A stretch of DNA of 64,000 nucleotides from Bacteroidota bacterium. Lineage in GTDB: Bacteria > Bacteroidota > Bacteroidia > Chitinophagales > Chitinophagaceae. The stretch spans positions 310,001-374,000 of the forward strand of contig JAFDXK010000005.1 in assembly GCA_018267965.1 (NCBI GenBank). The letters run 5' to 3'. Shown piece by piece: positions 1-7,757 of this stretch. The notes under the pieces were generated by a model. It saw only the letters and a list, made by a program, of their open reading frames with translations. It searched no databases and was not told where the DNA came from. Each line of letters begins with the position of its first letter. Position 1 is the first letter of the stretch. The position numbers and the translations under genes were made by a program.

Positions 1-487
1 CATTCTTTAAAAACCAAGTTCTATATACTGCCAGGTAAGTATTGCCCAAACAAATACCATCGTGAGTTTCATTTAATGTTCCGACCATTTCATAATAATC
101 AGGCTTCATAATATTCTCACCAGCCTTTACCCATATTGGCAAAGCAGCAAAAACTGCCTTACCATTATAATCCTTGATGATTTGCTCAAAATCAGGCAAT
201 TGGCTTTTGGCAAAAATATCAGAATCGATAAAACAAAAATATTCATCTTTACACAAATGCAATAAACGATTCAACACATCGCTATGAGGAATCATTTTTG
301 TTGAAATTTCATGATATGTCAAGCGAGACTTGTAGGCACTGCAAAGACTCCTCAACATCTCTGCTTCTTCTGCAGAACATCCATTATTAACTAAACAATA
401 ATCATAAGTAGAATGACTTACAAGACTATGCACAAAAAAGCTAAGGTATTGAACACTGCCCGGGGTATATGTTATATAAAACAGCAT
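1..487 (-). CDS. Glycosyltransferase-like protein, 3' end beyond window
   Basis: The frame is open from an ATG at 487 to the left edge, so only the first 162 codons are visible. The protein starts MLFYITYTPGSVQY and has the alternating strand/helix pattern of a GT-A glycosyltransferase, with FIDSDIFA around residues 86-93; the DSD at 88-90 is the usual metal/nucleotide-sugar binding position. No signal peptide is visible. It is the last visible member of the leftward gene series that begins at 7549, 16 bases behind the sulfotransferase at 504-1421. The acceptor is unknown: a peptide, a polysaccharide or a lipid are all possible. The family call is moderately sure. Confidence 0.6.
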   Translation of the reverse strand, partial: MLFYITYTPGSVQYLSFFVHSLVSHSTYDYCLVNNGCSAEEAEMLRSLCSAYKSRLTYHEISTKMIPHSDVLNRLLHLCKDEYFCFIDSDIFAKSQLPDFEQIIKDYNGKAVFAALPIWVKAGENIMKPDYYEMVGTLNETHDGICLGNTYLAVYRTWFLKN

Positions 488-503
488 AAACAAGACCTCA
501 TAT

Positions 504-1421
504 TTATTGCAGCCAATTACTAATATCCCAGTCTACAATAGCCTTTAATTTTTCTATATCTTCTTTAAAATATTGTCTGTTAAAGCTAATTTCTTCTTCT
601 TTTGATAGCGTATATTGTTCAGGCTTATTTTTATTAAATGCCGTTGTATAGTCAATAAGCTGTTTCGAGGGGTTATGGATTATTTCGTCTACGTTTTGAT
701 TGGGATGAAATAGCTTTCGCCAACCGCTTACCTCCTTTTTTTGCGAAACGACAACTGTATTACTTTCAGAATGAAAATTCATCGATAGCATTTCCAGTTT
801 AGGATGCCCTGATTTGAAGGGAAGTCCATTTGGCAATACCTGATCAACACCCAAAAAACCATATAATTTAATGGCCAATGATGCCTGGTCTTTTAGTATT
901 TCATTTTCGAAAGAGATAAACAGAATATTTTTTTTATCAAACCGTTGCAAATACCTCTTTATCTGAACTGAATACATTCCTCTGGAAATATACCCGAAAG
1001 GAGGTTCAATTACCTCACCTTGTTTTAATTGTTTTGCTTCATTCTCTAATACTTCAGTAAAAGGCCGACATTCCCTCATCATAGCCATATTATGCCGGTA
1101 ATGAGAGAATGCACGTTGTGCCGGGCTACGTAGAGAGATAATAAACTGAGTTTTCTCTCCCAGCGCATCAAATATTTTCTTTGCTGTATCAGGTACAAAT
1201 AAATACTCCGGACACTTTTCACCTACACGTTTCGCCGATTTGCGTCCTGCAAAAAACTTGGTCTCATATTTAACAACCCCCTCATTATACAAATGGTTAT
1301 CACAAAAAAAACGTGTTTCACGTGGCCAAGCCATGCAAATATCTTTATGTGCATTTAGGATATGCCAAATAGTGGTTGTTCCGCTTTTTTGAGCGCCTAT
1401 GCATAAAAAGTCAGGCAACAT
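504..1421 (-). CDS. PAPS-dependent sulfotransferase
   Basis: Predicted to transfer a sulfuryl group from PAPS to a hydroxyl or amine. The 305-residue protein opens with GAQKSGTTT (residues 9-17), the 5'-phosphosulfate loop, and has IISLRSPAQRAFSHY (94-108), the 3'-phosphate binding segment with its Arg and Ser, so both halves of the cofactor site are present. There is no signal peptide or membrane segment, so it is probably cytosolic. It lies 3 bases behind the glycosyltransferase at 1425-2252 in a co-directional set with two more sulfotransferases; PAPS could be supplied by the cysD/cysN/cysC genes at 10-13 kb. Family assignment is secure; the acceptor cannot be read from sequence. Confidence 0.85.
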   Translation of the reverse strand: MLPDFLCIGAQKSGTTTIWHILNAHKDICMAWPRETRFFCDNHLYNEGVVKYETKFFAGRKSAKRVGEKCPEYLFVPDTAKKIFDALGEKTQFIISLRSPAQRAFSHYRHNMAMMRECRPFTEVLENEAKQLKQGEVIEPPFGYISRGMYSVQIKRYLQRFDKKNILFISFENEILKDQASLAIKLYGFLGVDQVLPNGLPFKSGHPKLEMLSMNFHSESNTVVVSQKKEVSGWRKLFHPNQNVDEIIHNPSKQLIDYTTAFNKNKPEQYTLSKEEEISFNRQYFKEDIEKLKAIVDWDISNWLQ

Positions 1422-1424
1422 AAA

Positions 1425-2252
1425 TCAGTGACCGTTTATATAGGTGAATAATTCATTGTAATCATATTTCGGATAATCAAAGATATTCATCAGCGACAGA
1501 TGGCGATGCACTACCCTTGTTGTAATACCATGTTTATATCCATTTTTTTCAAAAGCATTACACAAGTCTTTATTACTAGCATACAATCTTGTATTATCAA
1601 TGGCCTCTGTTTTAGCTAATAACAAGCGTCCTGCGGGTCTAAACGGGTAAATAATTTCAGCAGTTTTAGGTGGGTTATTGCGCTCAGGGCTTTTGATCTT
1701 TATCAATTCAGACAGTTCTGTGTCGTCAAGCTGCGGCTCTAAATCCTTTGCTTTATCAATAGAAACGAAATCGCTTGTATCAATATATGAACCTAATAAT
1801 GAAACATCGGGGTTGCGCTCCGCTATGTCAATCATTATTGCAATCCAACAATGAGGCATTGGTTCAATAATAATATCAGTATCGCATAAGAAAAAATATT
1901 TGCCTATATTTTCCCGATAATGTTCGAATATCTTCTGCTGATTACCTCCAGCATTAGTTTCCATATAGTGAACAGCGTGAAACATTCCTCTGCGCTCAAA
2001 TCCATTAATCACTTCTTTTATTTGCGGATCAGTTGATGCGTTGTCAATCAGCACAAACTTACATGGCGATTTGGTGCTCTTATATAAACTATCTAATGTT
2101 GCCCACAAATACAAAGGGCGATTATGTGAACGTAAAAAAACATATATCTCACCCGTATCATATCTTAGAGGAGCAGGAAAATTACCACTATAAAACAGCG
2201 ACCTCACTCTATTTGAAAAGCGTCTAGCAGTATTCTTAATATATCTATACAT
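1425..2252 (-). CDS. Family 2-like glycosyltransferase
   Basis: A 275-residue protein with a GT-A fold pattern: IYVFLRSHNRP near residues 36-46, FVLIDNASTD near 66-75 (the classic GT2 nucleotide-binding stretch), and FLCDTDIII near 121-129, where DTD (124-126) is the metal-binding motif. The first 25 residues are basic but are not a clear signal peptide. Its ATG overlaps the stop of the upstream sulfotransferase gene by one base, suggesting translational coupling. The donor and acceptor are unknown. In this setting it may decorate the same product as the sulfotransferases. Superfamily is likely; precise activity is not known. Confidence 0.7.
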   Translation of the reverse strand: MYRYIKNTARRFSNRVRSLFYSGNFPAPLRYDTGEIYVFLRSHNRPLYLWATLDSLYKSTKSPCKFVLIDNASTDPQIKEVINGFERRGMFHAVHYMETNAGGNQQKIFEHYRENIGKYFFLCDTDIIIEPMPHCWIAIMIDIAERNPDVSLLGSYIDTSDFVSIDKAKDLEPQLDDTELSELIKIKSPERNNPPKTAEIIYPFRPAGRLLLAKTEAIDNTRLYASNKDLCNAFEKNGYKHGITTRVVHRHLSLMNIFDYPKYDYNELFTYINGH

Positions 2253-3091
2253 TAAAACAGAAGTCTATCGTTTTGTATATAATAATTGAGATGAGGTATT
2301 TTCTTAGTTTCCGCTTCAATTTGCATTATCTGCTCTTGTGTAAAACCAGCCTGATAACGAGACAAGTTTGGAGATTGGTAAACAATAGACTTACATGCAT
2401 TAATATATTCAGGCAGCTTCTCAAGCTCAAGGAAAGAAATAATATTTTCAATAGTATTTTCTGCCTCTCCGATTAGTTCTTCGTTGTATATATGTAATAC
2501 ACCTGACGGTTGGAGTTTGTCAATAATTTTCTGAGCTTGTTTTTCTATAGAAAAATACCGTTGTATATTATCATCTGCATTTAAATCATTTCTCCTGGTA
2601 CGAGTAGCTATTACGTCAAATGGATTTCTTACACAACGCATAACTTTGATAGGTAGCGGTATTAAATCCTTCAATTCATCAATGAGATGAGGGTGTAAAC
2701 TAAACTCATGTACGGTACCGGCAGAGCGCTTATCACCTATAACATTAATTCTATTTTTTTTACCGGAACCATTTATCCTGTATGAATAATCTGTCCAAAC
2801 TGGGTTTGCAGTAAAGTTTTGAGAATTTAAACAAATGTTCTTTTTTATCTTATTCCAATCAGCCCCTGCCTTCATCAGACGGACAACATGCAGTTCATTT
2901 GCTATAACGGCATTAGGATGAGCATCGATAATACTTCTTACAAGCGTAGTACCACTTCGCGGATTACCAAGGAAAAGAACAAAAGTTTTTAATTGCGAAA
3001 AATCTACAGACGACCAATTAGAAACATACGTCAAATGCTGTTTCAAATTAGACAAGCGTTGCCTTATACTAATATATGTGCCTTCAGCCAT
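2252..3091 (-). CDS. PAPS-dependent sulfotransferase
   Basis: Second sulfotransferase of the set, about 279 residues. The sequence FVLFLGNPRSGTTLVRSIIDAH near residues 37-58 contains the PAPS 5'-phosphosulfate loop (GNPRSGTT); VMRCVRNPFDVIATR is the 3'-phosphate segment. I chose the ATG at 3091; a GTG two codons upstream (3097) is also in frame. The protein is divergent from the sulfotransferases on either side, so these look like three different enzymes, not recent duplicates, and they may have different acceptors. It overlaps the next gene by one base and lies 32 bases behind the oxygenase at 3124-3909. Family call is secure, substrate unknown. Confidence 0.82.
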   Translation of the reverse strand: MAEGTYISIRQRLSNLKQHLTYVSNWSSVDFSQLKTFVLFLGNPRSGTTLVRSIIDAHPNAVIANELHVVRLMKAGADWNKIKKNICLNSQNFTANPVWTDYSYRINGSGKKNRINVIGDKRSAGTVHEFSLHPHLIDELKDLIPLPIKVMRCVRNPFDVIATRTRRNDLNADDNIQRYFSIEKQAQKIIDKLQPSGVLHIYNEELIGEAENTIENIISFLELEKLPEYINACKSIVYQSPNLSRYQAGFTQEQIMQIEAETKKIPHLNYYIQNDRLLF

Positions 3092-3123
3092 TATCACTCA
3101 AACTTAATATTTTAAAAAGATTT

Positions 3124-3909
3124 TCACCCTGGTGTTTTCCCGAATAATCCTCGTAATCTTTCAGCAACCCTTTGTCGCATCGAGGCATTTACAATACTTC
3201 TCCATTTGGTATCTACTGTGAGTTTGTCTATATTTTCTGGCGCAGTATAATAATATAGCGCTATCGATCTCCTGCTCATTTCGGGTGGACAATTAACAGG
3301 CTCTGGCTGCCCATGAAACGATGTGTCATCTGTATTGAAGATAACACAGCGATTATATACTGGCGAAATACTGATTTGCTTTTGCTTCATTTTCCTATCC
3401 CACAATTCGAGGTTTCCCCCATATTCAGGCTTCCAGTCTTTATTCAGAAAAATAAGCATATTGACCCGGCGTGCTAATCCTGTCTTTTTATGCAAGGTAA
3501 AATCGGCATGTACATCTAATCTGCCATTTCTTTCTGTTTGATGTAATCCGCCACCTTCATAATAAGGATCTGGGATTAATCCATTGATACCAGTTACATC
3601 TTCTAAAAATTCAAGTACTGGCGCAGTATTAAGCAGGGAAATATAATAGCTACATGGGTTAGCTTGAAGCAGATGAGGCCTGTACCCGCTTTTCAAATAT
3701 TGAGTGTTGCTTTTATGATTTACGGTAGCTTCGTCTTTTGACGGAAAATGTTGAATGATTTTATCGATAAAAAATTCAGGAAGAAAATTATCAATTACTA
3801 TATGCGGGTAAGGTAATGCTTTACTGTAGTTCTCGTTAAATGCACGAACAAGTTCTTTATCAACCTTATCTATAGATAAAATACTATTATCCTTACTAAT
3901 ATGTAACAT
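3124..3909 (-). CDS. 2-oxoglutarate/Fe(II)-dependent oxygenase (prolyl 4-hydroxylase-like)
   Basis: Likely hydroxylates a protein, peptide or small molecule using 2-oxoglutarate and oxygen. The 261-residue protein has DVHADF with the metal pair His134 and Asp136, a distal His199 in TSFHGQP, and Arg213/Arg214 (SRRSIALYYY) placed to bind 2-oxoglutarate: the full HxD...H...R arrangement. GGNLELWDR around 164-172 is typical of the prolyl-4-hydroxylase-like double-stranded beta-helix group. It sits between a sulfotransferase and a radical SAM gene. A hydroxylated residue would give a new attachment point for a sulfotransferase or glycosyltransferase, but this order of steps is inference. Family call is good. 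Confidence 0.78.
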   Translation of the reverse strand: MLHISKDNSILSIDKVDKELVRAFNENYSKALPYPHIVIDNFLPEFFIDKIIQHFPSKDEATVNHKSNTQYLKSGYRPHLLQANPCSYYISLLNTAPVLEFLEDVTGINGLIPDPYYEGGGLHQTERNGRLDVHADFTLHKKTGLARRVNMLIFLNKDWKPEYGGNLELWDRKMKQKQISISPVYNRCVIFNTDDTSFHGQPEPVNCPPEMSRRSIALYYYTAPENIDKLTVDTKWRSIVNASMRQRVAERLRGLFGKTPG

Positions 3910-3924
3910 AGACAGCAGTTGTAA

Positions 3925-4770
3925 TTATGTAATGTTCATTGATTTCCAAATGCTTTTTAGCTTCTTACCCAGCTTATTTTTATTTTCAAACCAACTTGCA
4001 TCAGCTAATTCGGGCATGGGGCAGTTTTTGCATGCTTCATATCTTTCTCTGAGCCCTAATTGCAAATCTTTGACTATGCCAATATGTTTCTCAGAATACC
4101 AAATATCTTGTATGGGTTGATGAAAAGCATTACCTAAATCAAACATATCGGTCATATCCTCACAACAAAGGGCTACATTACCATCGTAGTGAATAATCAT
4201 TCTGAACAGTGGCCTTATACAGGCAGCATTCTCATAAGAATGCTTAGCTCTAAACATTCTTTCATCCTCCGGTGTAGAGGTTCTCGGAAACACAACTCCC
4301 CCCAGGCTAAAATGCACTTCAGTGCCTTGCAATGCATCTTGCCAAAATGCGATCTCATCGTTTAGCTCATCTTCATTTTTATAATCGTACAAGCCTACTT
4401 TTATATACTCAAAAACCCTTGCTGCTTCTTTACATAGTTCTTTATTATTTCTTAGTACATCACCATTGGTATGCTCATACGGTCTTAGTCCTCTTCTCCT
4501 TGCCTCATGAGCCATATCGATTATACGGTTATCCAAAAACGGTTCACTCATATGATGAAACGCGACTCTTCCTTTAAAACCCATTGCAACTGCCTCATCC
4601 ATAATACGCAATACGTTTTCCGTTGGCATTTGCTTTATTATCTTTTTACCGTTACTATCCAACCTTTTGCCCGATGTATCGAAAGTGCGGTTACAGAAAA
4701 AACACTCTCGATTACAATTGGATTGTAATTCAATCAGTAGTCTTTGGAATAATGGTATTTTTTGCCTCAT
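3925..4770 (-). CDS. Radical SAM protein with SPASM-like C-terminus
   Basis: The N-terminus has SNCNRECFFCNR, giving the CxxxCxxC ligands of a radical SAM [4Fe-4S] cluster at roughly residues 19-26. The C-terminal third has further cysteines (AACIRPLF, NVALCCED, YEACKNCPMPE) in the spacing of a SPASM or twitch auxiliary-cluster domain, preceded by LGNAFHQPIQDIWYSE, a stretch usual in SPASM proteins. I chose the ATG at 4770; a TTG at 4776 is in frame. SPASM enzymes often modify peptides but also act on sugars and small molecules. Its place 13 bases downstream of a sulfotransferase and close to the RiPP precursor makes peptide modification plausible, not proven. No leader-binding domain is recognisable at its N-terminus. 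Confidence 0.8.
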   Translation of the reverse strand: MRQKIPLFQRLLIELQSNCNRECFFCNRTFDTSGKRLDSNGKKIIKQMPTENVLRIMDEAVAMGFKGRVAFHHMSEPFLDNRIIDMAHEARRRGLRPYEHTNGDVLRNNKELCKEAARVFEYIKVGLYDYKNEDELNDEIAFWQDALQGTEVHFSLGGVVFPRTSTPEDERMFRAKHSYENAACIRPLFRMIIHYDGNVALCCEDMTDMFDLGNAFHQPIQDIWYSEKHIGIVKDLQLGLRERYEACKNCPMPELADASWFENKNKLGKKLKSIWKSMNIT

Positions 4771-4783
4771 GGTCAATCCTCAA

Positions 4784-5491
4784 TTAATTATAGCCATATT
4801 GGTTTGCTAATAAATACTTATAAAGATATTCACAATTTTCAGGTATATCGTCAATAGAATATTTATGATGTTGCAATTTCTTAGAAATAAAAAGCCTAAG
4901 CTTCCATTTTTTAGGATTTAGCCCGAAATATGATGCTATATGTTGAATATCATTGATATACTTATCCTTTTCAGAAAGATCAAAATGCACAATAGGGAAA
5001 GGCTTTTTTTTGTGAGATTCAACCAGAATATCATTATATTTTATCCATAAATCCAAACCTTCTGAAATCGGGATACCGTTTCTCTCGAACAGTGATTGAG
5101 CTACAGCCATAGGATGCCTGAATGTCCCAACTAATTGAAATCGTTCGCCAGTAATTTTTTGCCAATAATCAAGCAGCAATAATACCCGTGGATCTTTCAC
5201 ACCGCAATATTCCTTTTTCGACAACTCTTTTACAATCTCTTCTATTTGTCCTCCATAGATTCCAACATCATACACAGGCTTAGGATTGTCCCAACTAGCC
5301 TCATTTAACTCCAATATCTTATCATGCAGTTGTTGTAATTCTCTTATTTCAAAATACCCCTTTTTATTATATACACCTGTTCGTCTCACATCACCCAAGT
5401 ATAACCCCGAAGACTCTAATGCACCCGCCAGGCAGCTAGTGCCACTCCTGTGCATCCCTAGTATGAGTAAAAAAAGGCTTGGATTACGCAT
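4784..5491 (-). CDS. PAPS-dependent sulfotransferase
   Basis: Third sulfotransferase of the locus, about 235 residues, shorter than the others. LILGMHRSGTSCLAGAL near the N-terminus is the PAPS 5'-phosphosulfate loop, and LVGTFRHPMAVAQSLFERN is the 3'-phosphate region. I chose the ATG at 5491 over the in-frame TTG at 5497. It overlaps the 3' end of the asparagine-synthetase-like gene by 8 bases, so the two are very likely translated together; this is the sulfotransferase most tightly tied to the candidate RiPP cyclase. The core peptide has no tyrosine, so a peptide target would have to be serine or a residue hydroxylated first. Confidence 0.82.
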   Translation of the reverse strand: MRNPSLFLLILGMHRSGTSCLAGALESSGLYLGDVRRTGVYNKKGYFEIRELQQLHDKILELNEASWDNPKPVYDVGIYGGQIEEIVKELSKKEYCGVKDPRVLLLLDYWQKITGERFQLVGTFRHPMAVAQSLFERNGIPISEGLDLWIKYNDILVESHKKKPFPIVHFDLSEKDKYINDIQHIASYFGLNPKKWKLRLFISKKLQHHKYSIDDIPENCEYLYKYLLANQYGYN

Positions 5492-7325
5492 GCTCAAGTT
5501 TTAAAAAGAATACGCCTAACGCCAACGCGCGTTGTACAGCTGAACCTTTTGCAAATAATGACTCATCATAACCTATTGGATAACTCAAAATTTGTTTATA
5601 AAACAGCTCTATGGTATCCAAGTCAAGCCAGTATGATCCTAAGGGTGACTTTCGAAACTTCTTTAATAATATTTGTATTTCATTAGCTTCTTTTATCATT
5701 TTAACTACCAAATCAGCCCCTTGCACGCCTCTTTTTTTAGCGAATACTATACTATCAGGCATTTTGCCTTTCATAGCACGCCTGATAAGCCATTTTGTAT
5801 GACCACCTCTTATATATTGTTCATTCGGAATACCCAAACAAAAATCTATAAGTCTTTTATCCATAACAGGGGTCCGCACATCTATCCCATAAGCATTTGC
5901 CAATGTATCAACCTCGCCCATAGCACAAGATTGAAACGCATTAATAAGGTTACAATATGGATATTTTAAGTTTCTTCTTTTTTGCTCAAGTTCAGGAGTA
6001 AAGCCCTGATAATTACTCAACGCATTTTGTATTGCAGCAGAATTAAGATAACTCCTTACAGAGTCTTTCTTATCCGGAGATGGCCGACTATACTTAAACA
6101 CGGGCTTGTAAAGTGTCTTTACCAAAAGGCCTTTCCATGAAATATGCTGGTGCTCTTTCCAACTTAAAACCTCTCGTATGTAAGCTATAGGGTTCGTAAA
6201 AAGCAAATCTCTGAAATGCTTATTGATATCGCCAGCATAAGAAACGGTTGTATTTCCCCAAAAACCAGTCAACATAACTTCAATATCTTGCTTACTAGCC
6301 TCTTCGAAAATTTCATTGATGTGGACATAGGGCACTGATGGTTGTTGAAAAATCTCCTGGTTTTTCAGTATTGTACTTACAATATTCTGTTCTTTTGAAT
6401 ACACAATATGCCAATTAGTAGCAGGCATAGTGCTAACTAAGTCTTTTACTAATGGGGTTTCATCAATAACACGCCCCTCAAGCAAACCAGGCTTATCTAC
6501 CAAATCAGTTTTCCAGGTAAAAGCTTCCAAATTTCTATTCTCCGAAGCAAGGGTTGGTGCTGCCAATACTGCAGTAGAACCGGAATCGAAACCACTGCTT
6601 AGTGCAATACCCGTTTTTTGTTTTCCGATTCTACAATTAACTGCTTCAGCATATATTTCTAGGAAATGATTCACATAATCCTCATCGTTGGTATACCTTA
6701 CAGGTTTGAAATTTTCCGGCAGCCAGTAATTATCTATCCTTAAATTCCCGTCCTTCGCCGTTAATGTATGCGCACTTGGCAATTGGAAAATACCTTTATA
6801 AAAGGTCTGGGCATCTCGCTTGAACCCCGCACTTAACTGAACAATTGCATTTTCATTTAGTACTTTAGGTACTTCAGGGTTAGATAAAACCTCCTTTATA
6901 TCAGTAGAAAAGACTAAGAATTCATTATTGTGATAATAATATATCGAGCTATGCCCATAGTGATCTCTGGCAAGGAATAATTCTTTTTCACCACTATCAT
7001 AAATGGCAAAAGCCCAATCGCCAATCAACCGTTTAACACAATCTTTGCCCCACGCTTTATAGCACCTCAATATTAGTTGATTTGGGGAAAGCAGGCTAGT
7101 CTCTTTAAACGGGACGCTCAATAAATCAGACAACTCTTTTCTGTTATCTATCCTTGCACATGAAACTACAATCAGCGAATTGACATCATCTTTCAACACA
7201 TCACTCGCCTTAGTATACGTTGATACTACACCAAACTCTGCATTATCAAGTACTTGGCTATAATAACGGTAGTTATGCGGGGTTGCTATCGGCTTACCAT
7301 GATACGTATATATACCATTAAACAT
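5484..7325 (-). CDS. Asparagine-synthetase-like protein, candidate lasso (macrolactam) cyclase
   Basis: A 613-residue AsnB-like protein. The N-terminal half resembles the Ntn glutaminase domain, but it begins MFNGIY, so residue 2 is Phe where glutamine-hydrolysing AsnB has its catalytic Cys; it cannot make ammonia from glutamine in the usual way. The C-terminal synthetase domain keeps the pyrophosphate loop (ALSSGFDSG, near 241-249) and the VRTPVMDKRLIDF and KWLIRRAMKG segments. Loss of Cys2 with a kept ATP site is typical of lasso peptide cyclases and beta-lactam synthetase. The 47-residue lasso-like precursor lies 80 bases upstream on the same strand. Alternative: an AsnB-like protein of polysaccharide loci. 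Confidence 0.75.
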   Translation of the reverse strand: MFNGIYTYHGKPIATPHNYRYYSQVLDNAEFGVVSTYTKASDVLKDDVNSLIVVSCARIDNRKELSDLLSVPFKETSLLSPNQLILRCYKAWGKDCVKRLIGDWAFAIYDSGEKELFLARDHYGHSSIYYYHNNEFLVFSTDIKEVLSNPEVPKVLNENAIVQLSAGFKRDAQTFYKGIFQLPSAHTLTAKDGNLRIDNYWLPENFKPVRYTNDEDYVNHFLEIYAEAVNCRIGKQKTGIALSSGFDSGSTAVLAAPTLASENRNLEAFTWKTDLVDKPGLLEGRVIDETPLVKDLVSTMPATNWHIVYSKEQNIVSTILKNQEIFQQPSVPYVHINEIFEEASKQDIEVMLTGFWGNTTVSYAGDINKHFRDLLFTNPIAYIREVLSWKEHQHISWKGLLVKTLYKPVFKYSRPSPDKKDSVRSYLNSAAIQNALSNYQGFTPELEQKRRNLKYPYCNLINAFQSCAMGEVDTLANAYGIDVRTPVMDKRLIDFCLGIPNEQYIRGGHTKWLIRRAMKGKMPDSIVFAKKRGVQGADLVVKMIKEANEIQILLKKFRKSPLGSYWLDLDTIELFYKQILSYPIGYDESLFAKGSAVQRALALGVFFLKLEHA

Positions 7326-7405
7326 AATCGGGTAATGTACGTTTGGACATCGCCTTTAAAAAATTGCTTTTAAACAAAGCATTAATAAAAAATATTTTGC
7401 ATAGT

Positions 7406-7549
7406 CTATGAAGACCCTCTATCAACCCTATTATTTGAGCGTACACCTATTTGTGTAAGTTCTTTCACGGTTCCAAGTTTGGTTAATTTAGGCGTTACGT
7501 ACTTTTTTTTAGCAGAATCCGCCGACTTGGGGGTAACTGGTTTGTTCAT
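7406..7549 (-). CDS. Putative lasso-type RiPP precursor peptide (47 aa)
   Basis: A small gene of 47 codons, first on the leftward transcript. The N-terminal part is Lys/Ser rich (MNKPVTPKSADSAKKK), followed by YVTPKLTKLGTVKELT. This fits the lasso-leader pattern YxxPxLxxxGxxxxLT, where Tyr and Pro bind the RiPP recognition element. After it come QI and the stretch GVRSNNRVDRGSS. If cleavage is before Gly, Gly1 to Asp9 would make a nine-residue macrolactam ring with the tail RGSS. Caveats: Thr is then at -3, not the usual -2, and a four-residue tail is short. An in-frame ATG nine bases upstream (7558) is an alternative start. The core has three Arg, matching the nearby PRMT-like enzyme, and ends in two Ser. 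Confidence 0.7.
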   Translation of the reverse strand: MNKPVTPKSADSAKKKYVTPKLTKLGTVKELTQIGVRSNNRVDRGSS

Positions 7550-7578
7550 GTGCAACATTATTATCAGGATAATGAAAT

Positions 7579-7586
7579 CAAATCTA
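7579..7586 (-). promoter_or_regulatory. Bacteroidota -7 promoter element of the precursor/cyclase transcript
   Basis: On the minus strand the sequence is TAGATTTG, an exact match to TAnnTTTG. It lies 29 bases upstream of the precursor ATG at 7549 and 20 upstream of the alternative ATG at 7558. A clear -33 TTG at the usual spacing is not seen, so the call rests on the -7 match and position. Confidence 0.5.
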
Positions 7587-7757
7587 AAAATAATCTTTTT
7601 AATATTGTAGCGTCAGCATGAAATAATTTTAAAAACCAGTCAGATTAAAATCTTTTAGTTGCAACTGACATCCAAAACAAACTAAAATTTTGAACCTTGA
7701 GATAAATGTTAATCAGGTGATAATTAACCCATATATCAGAAAACACAACTTTAGCTG

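Larger units (their letters stand above)
7326..7757. other. Divergent intergenic region holding the small precursor gene
   Basis: The region between the leftward cyclase-like gene and the rightward methyltransferase gene is AT-rich. It contains the 47-codon precursor gene (7406-7549, minus) and an exact Bacteroidota -7 element for it. About 170 bases upstream of the methyltransferase hold only very short reading frames, and I see no hairpin with a T-run and no exact TAnnTTTG on the plus strand. Confidence 0.6.

Noticed and set aside
7587-7757. A second small precursor gene before the methyltransferase
   Set aside because: Both strands were read; only frames of about a dozen codons occur, without a leader-like motif.
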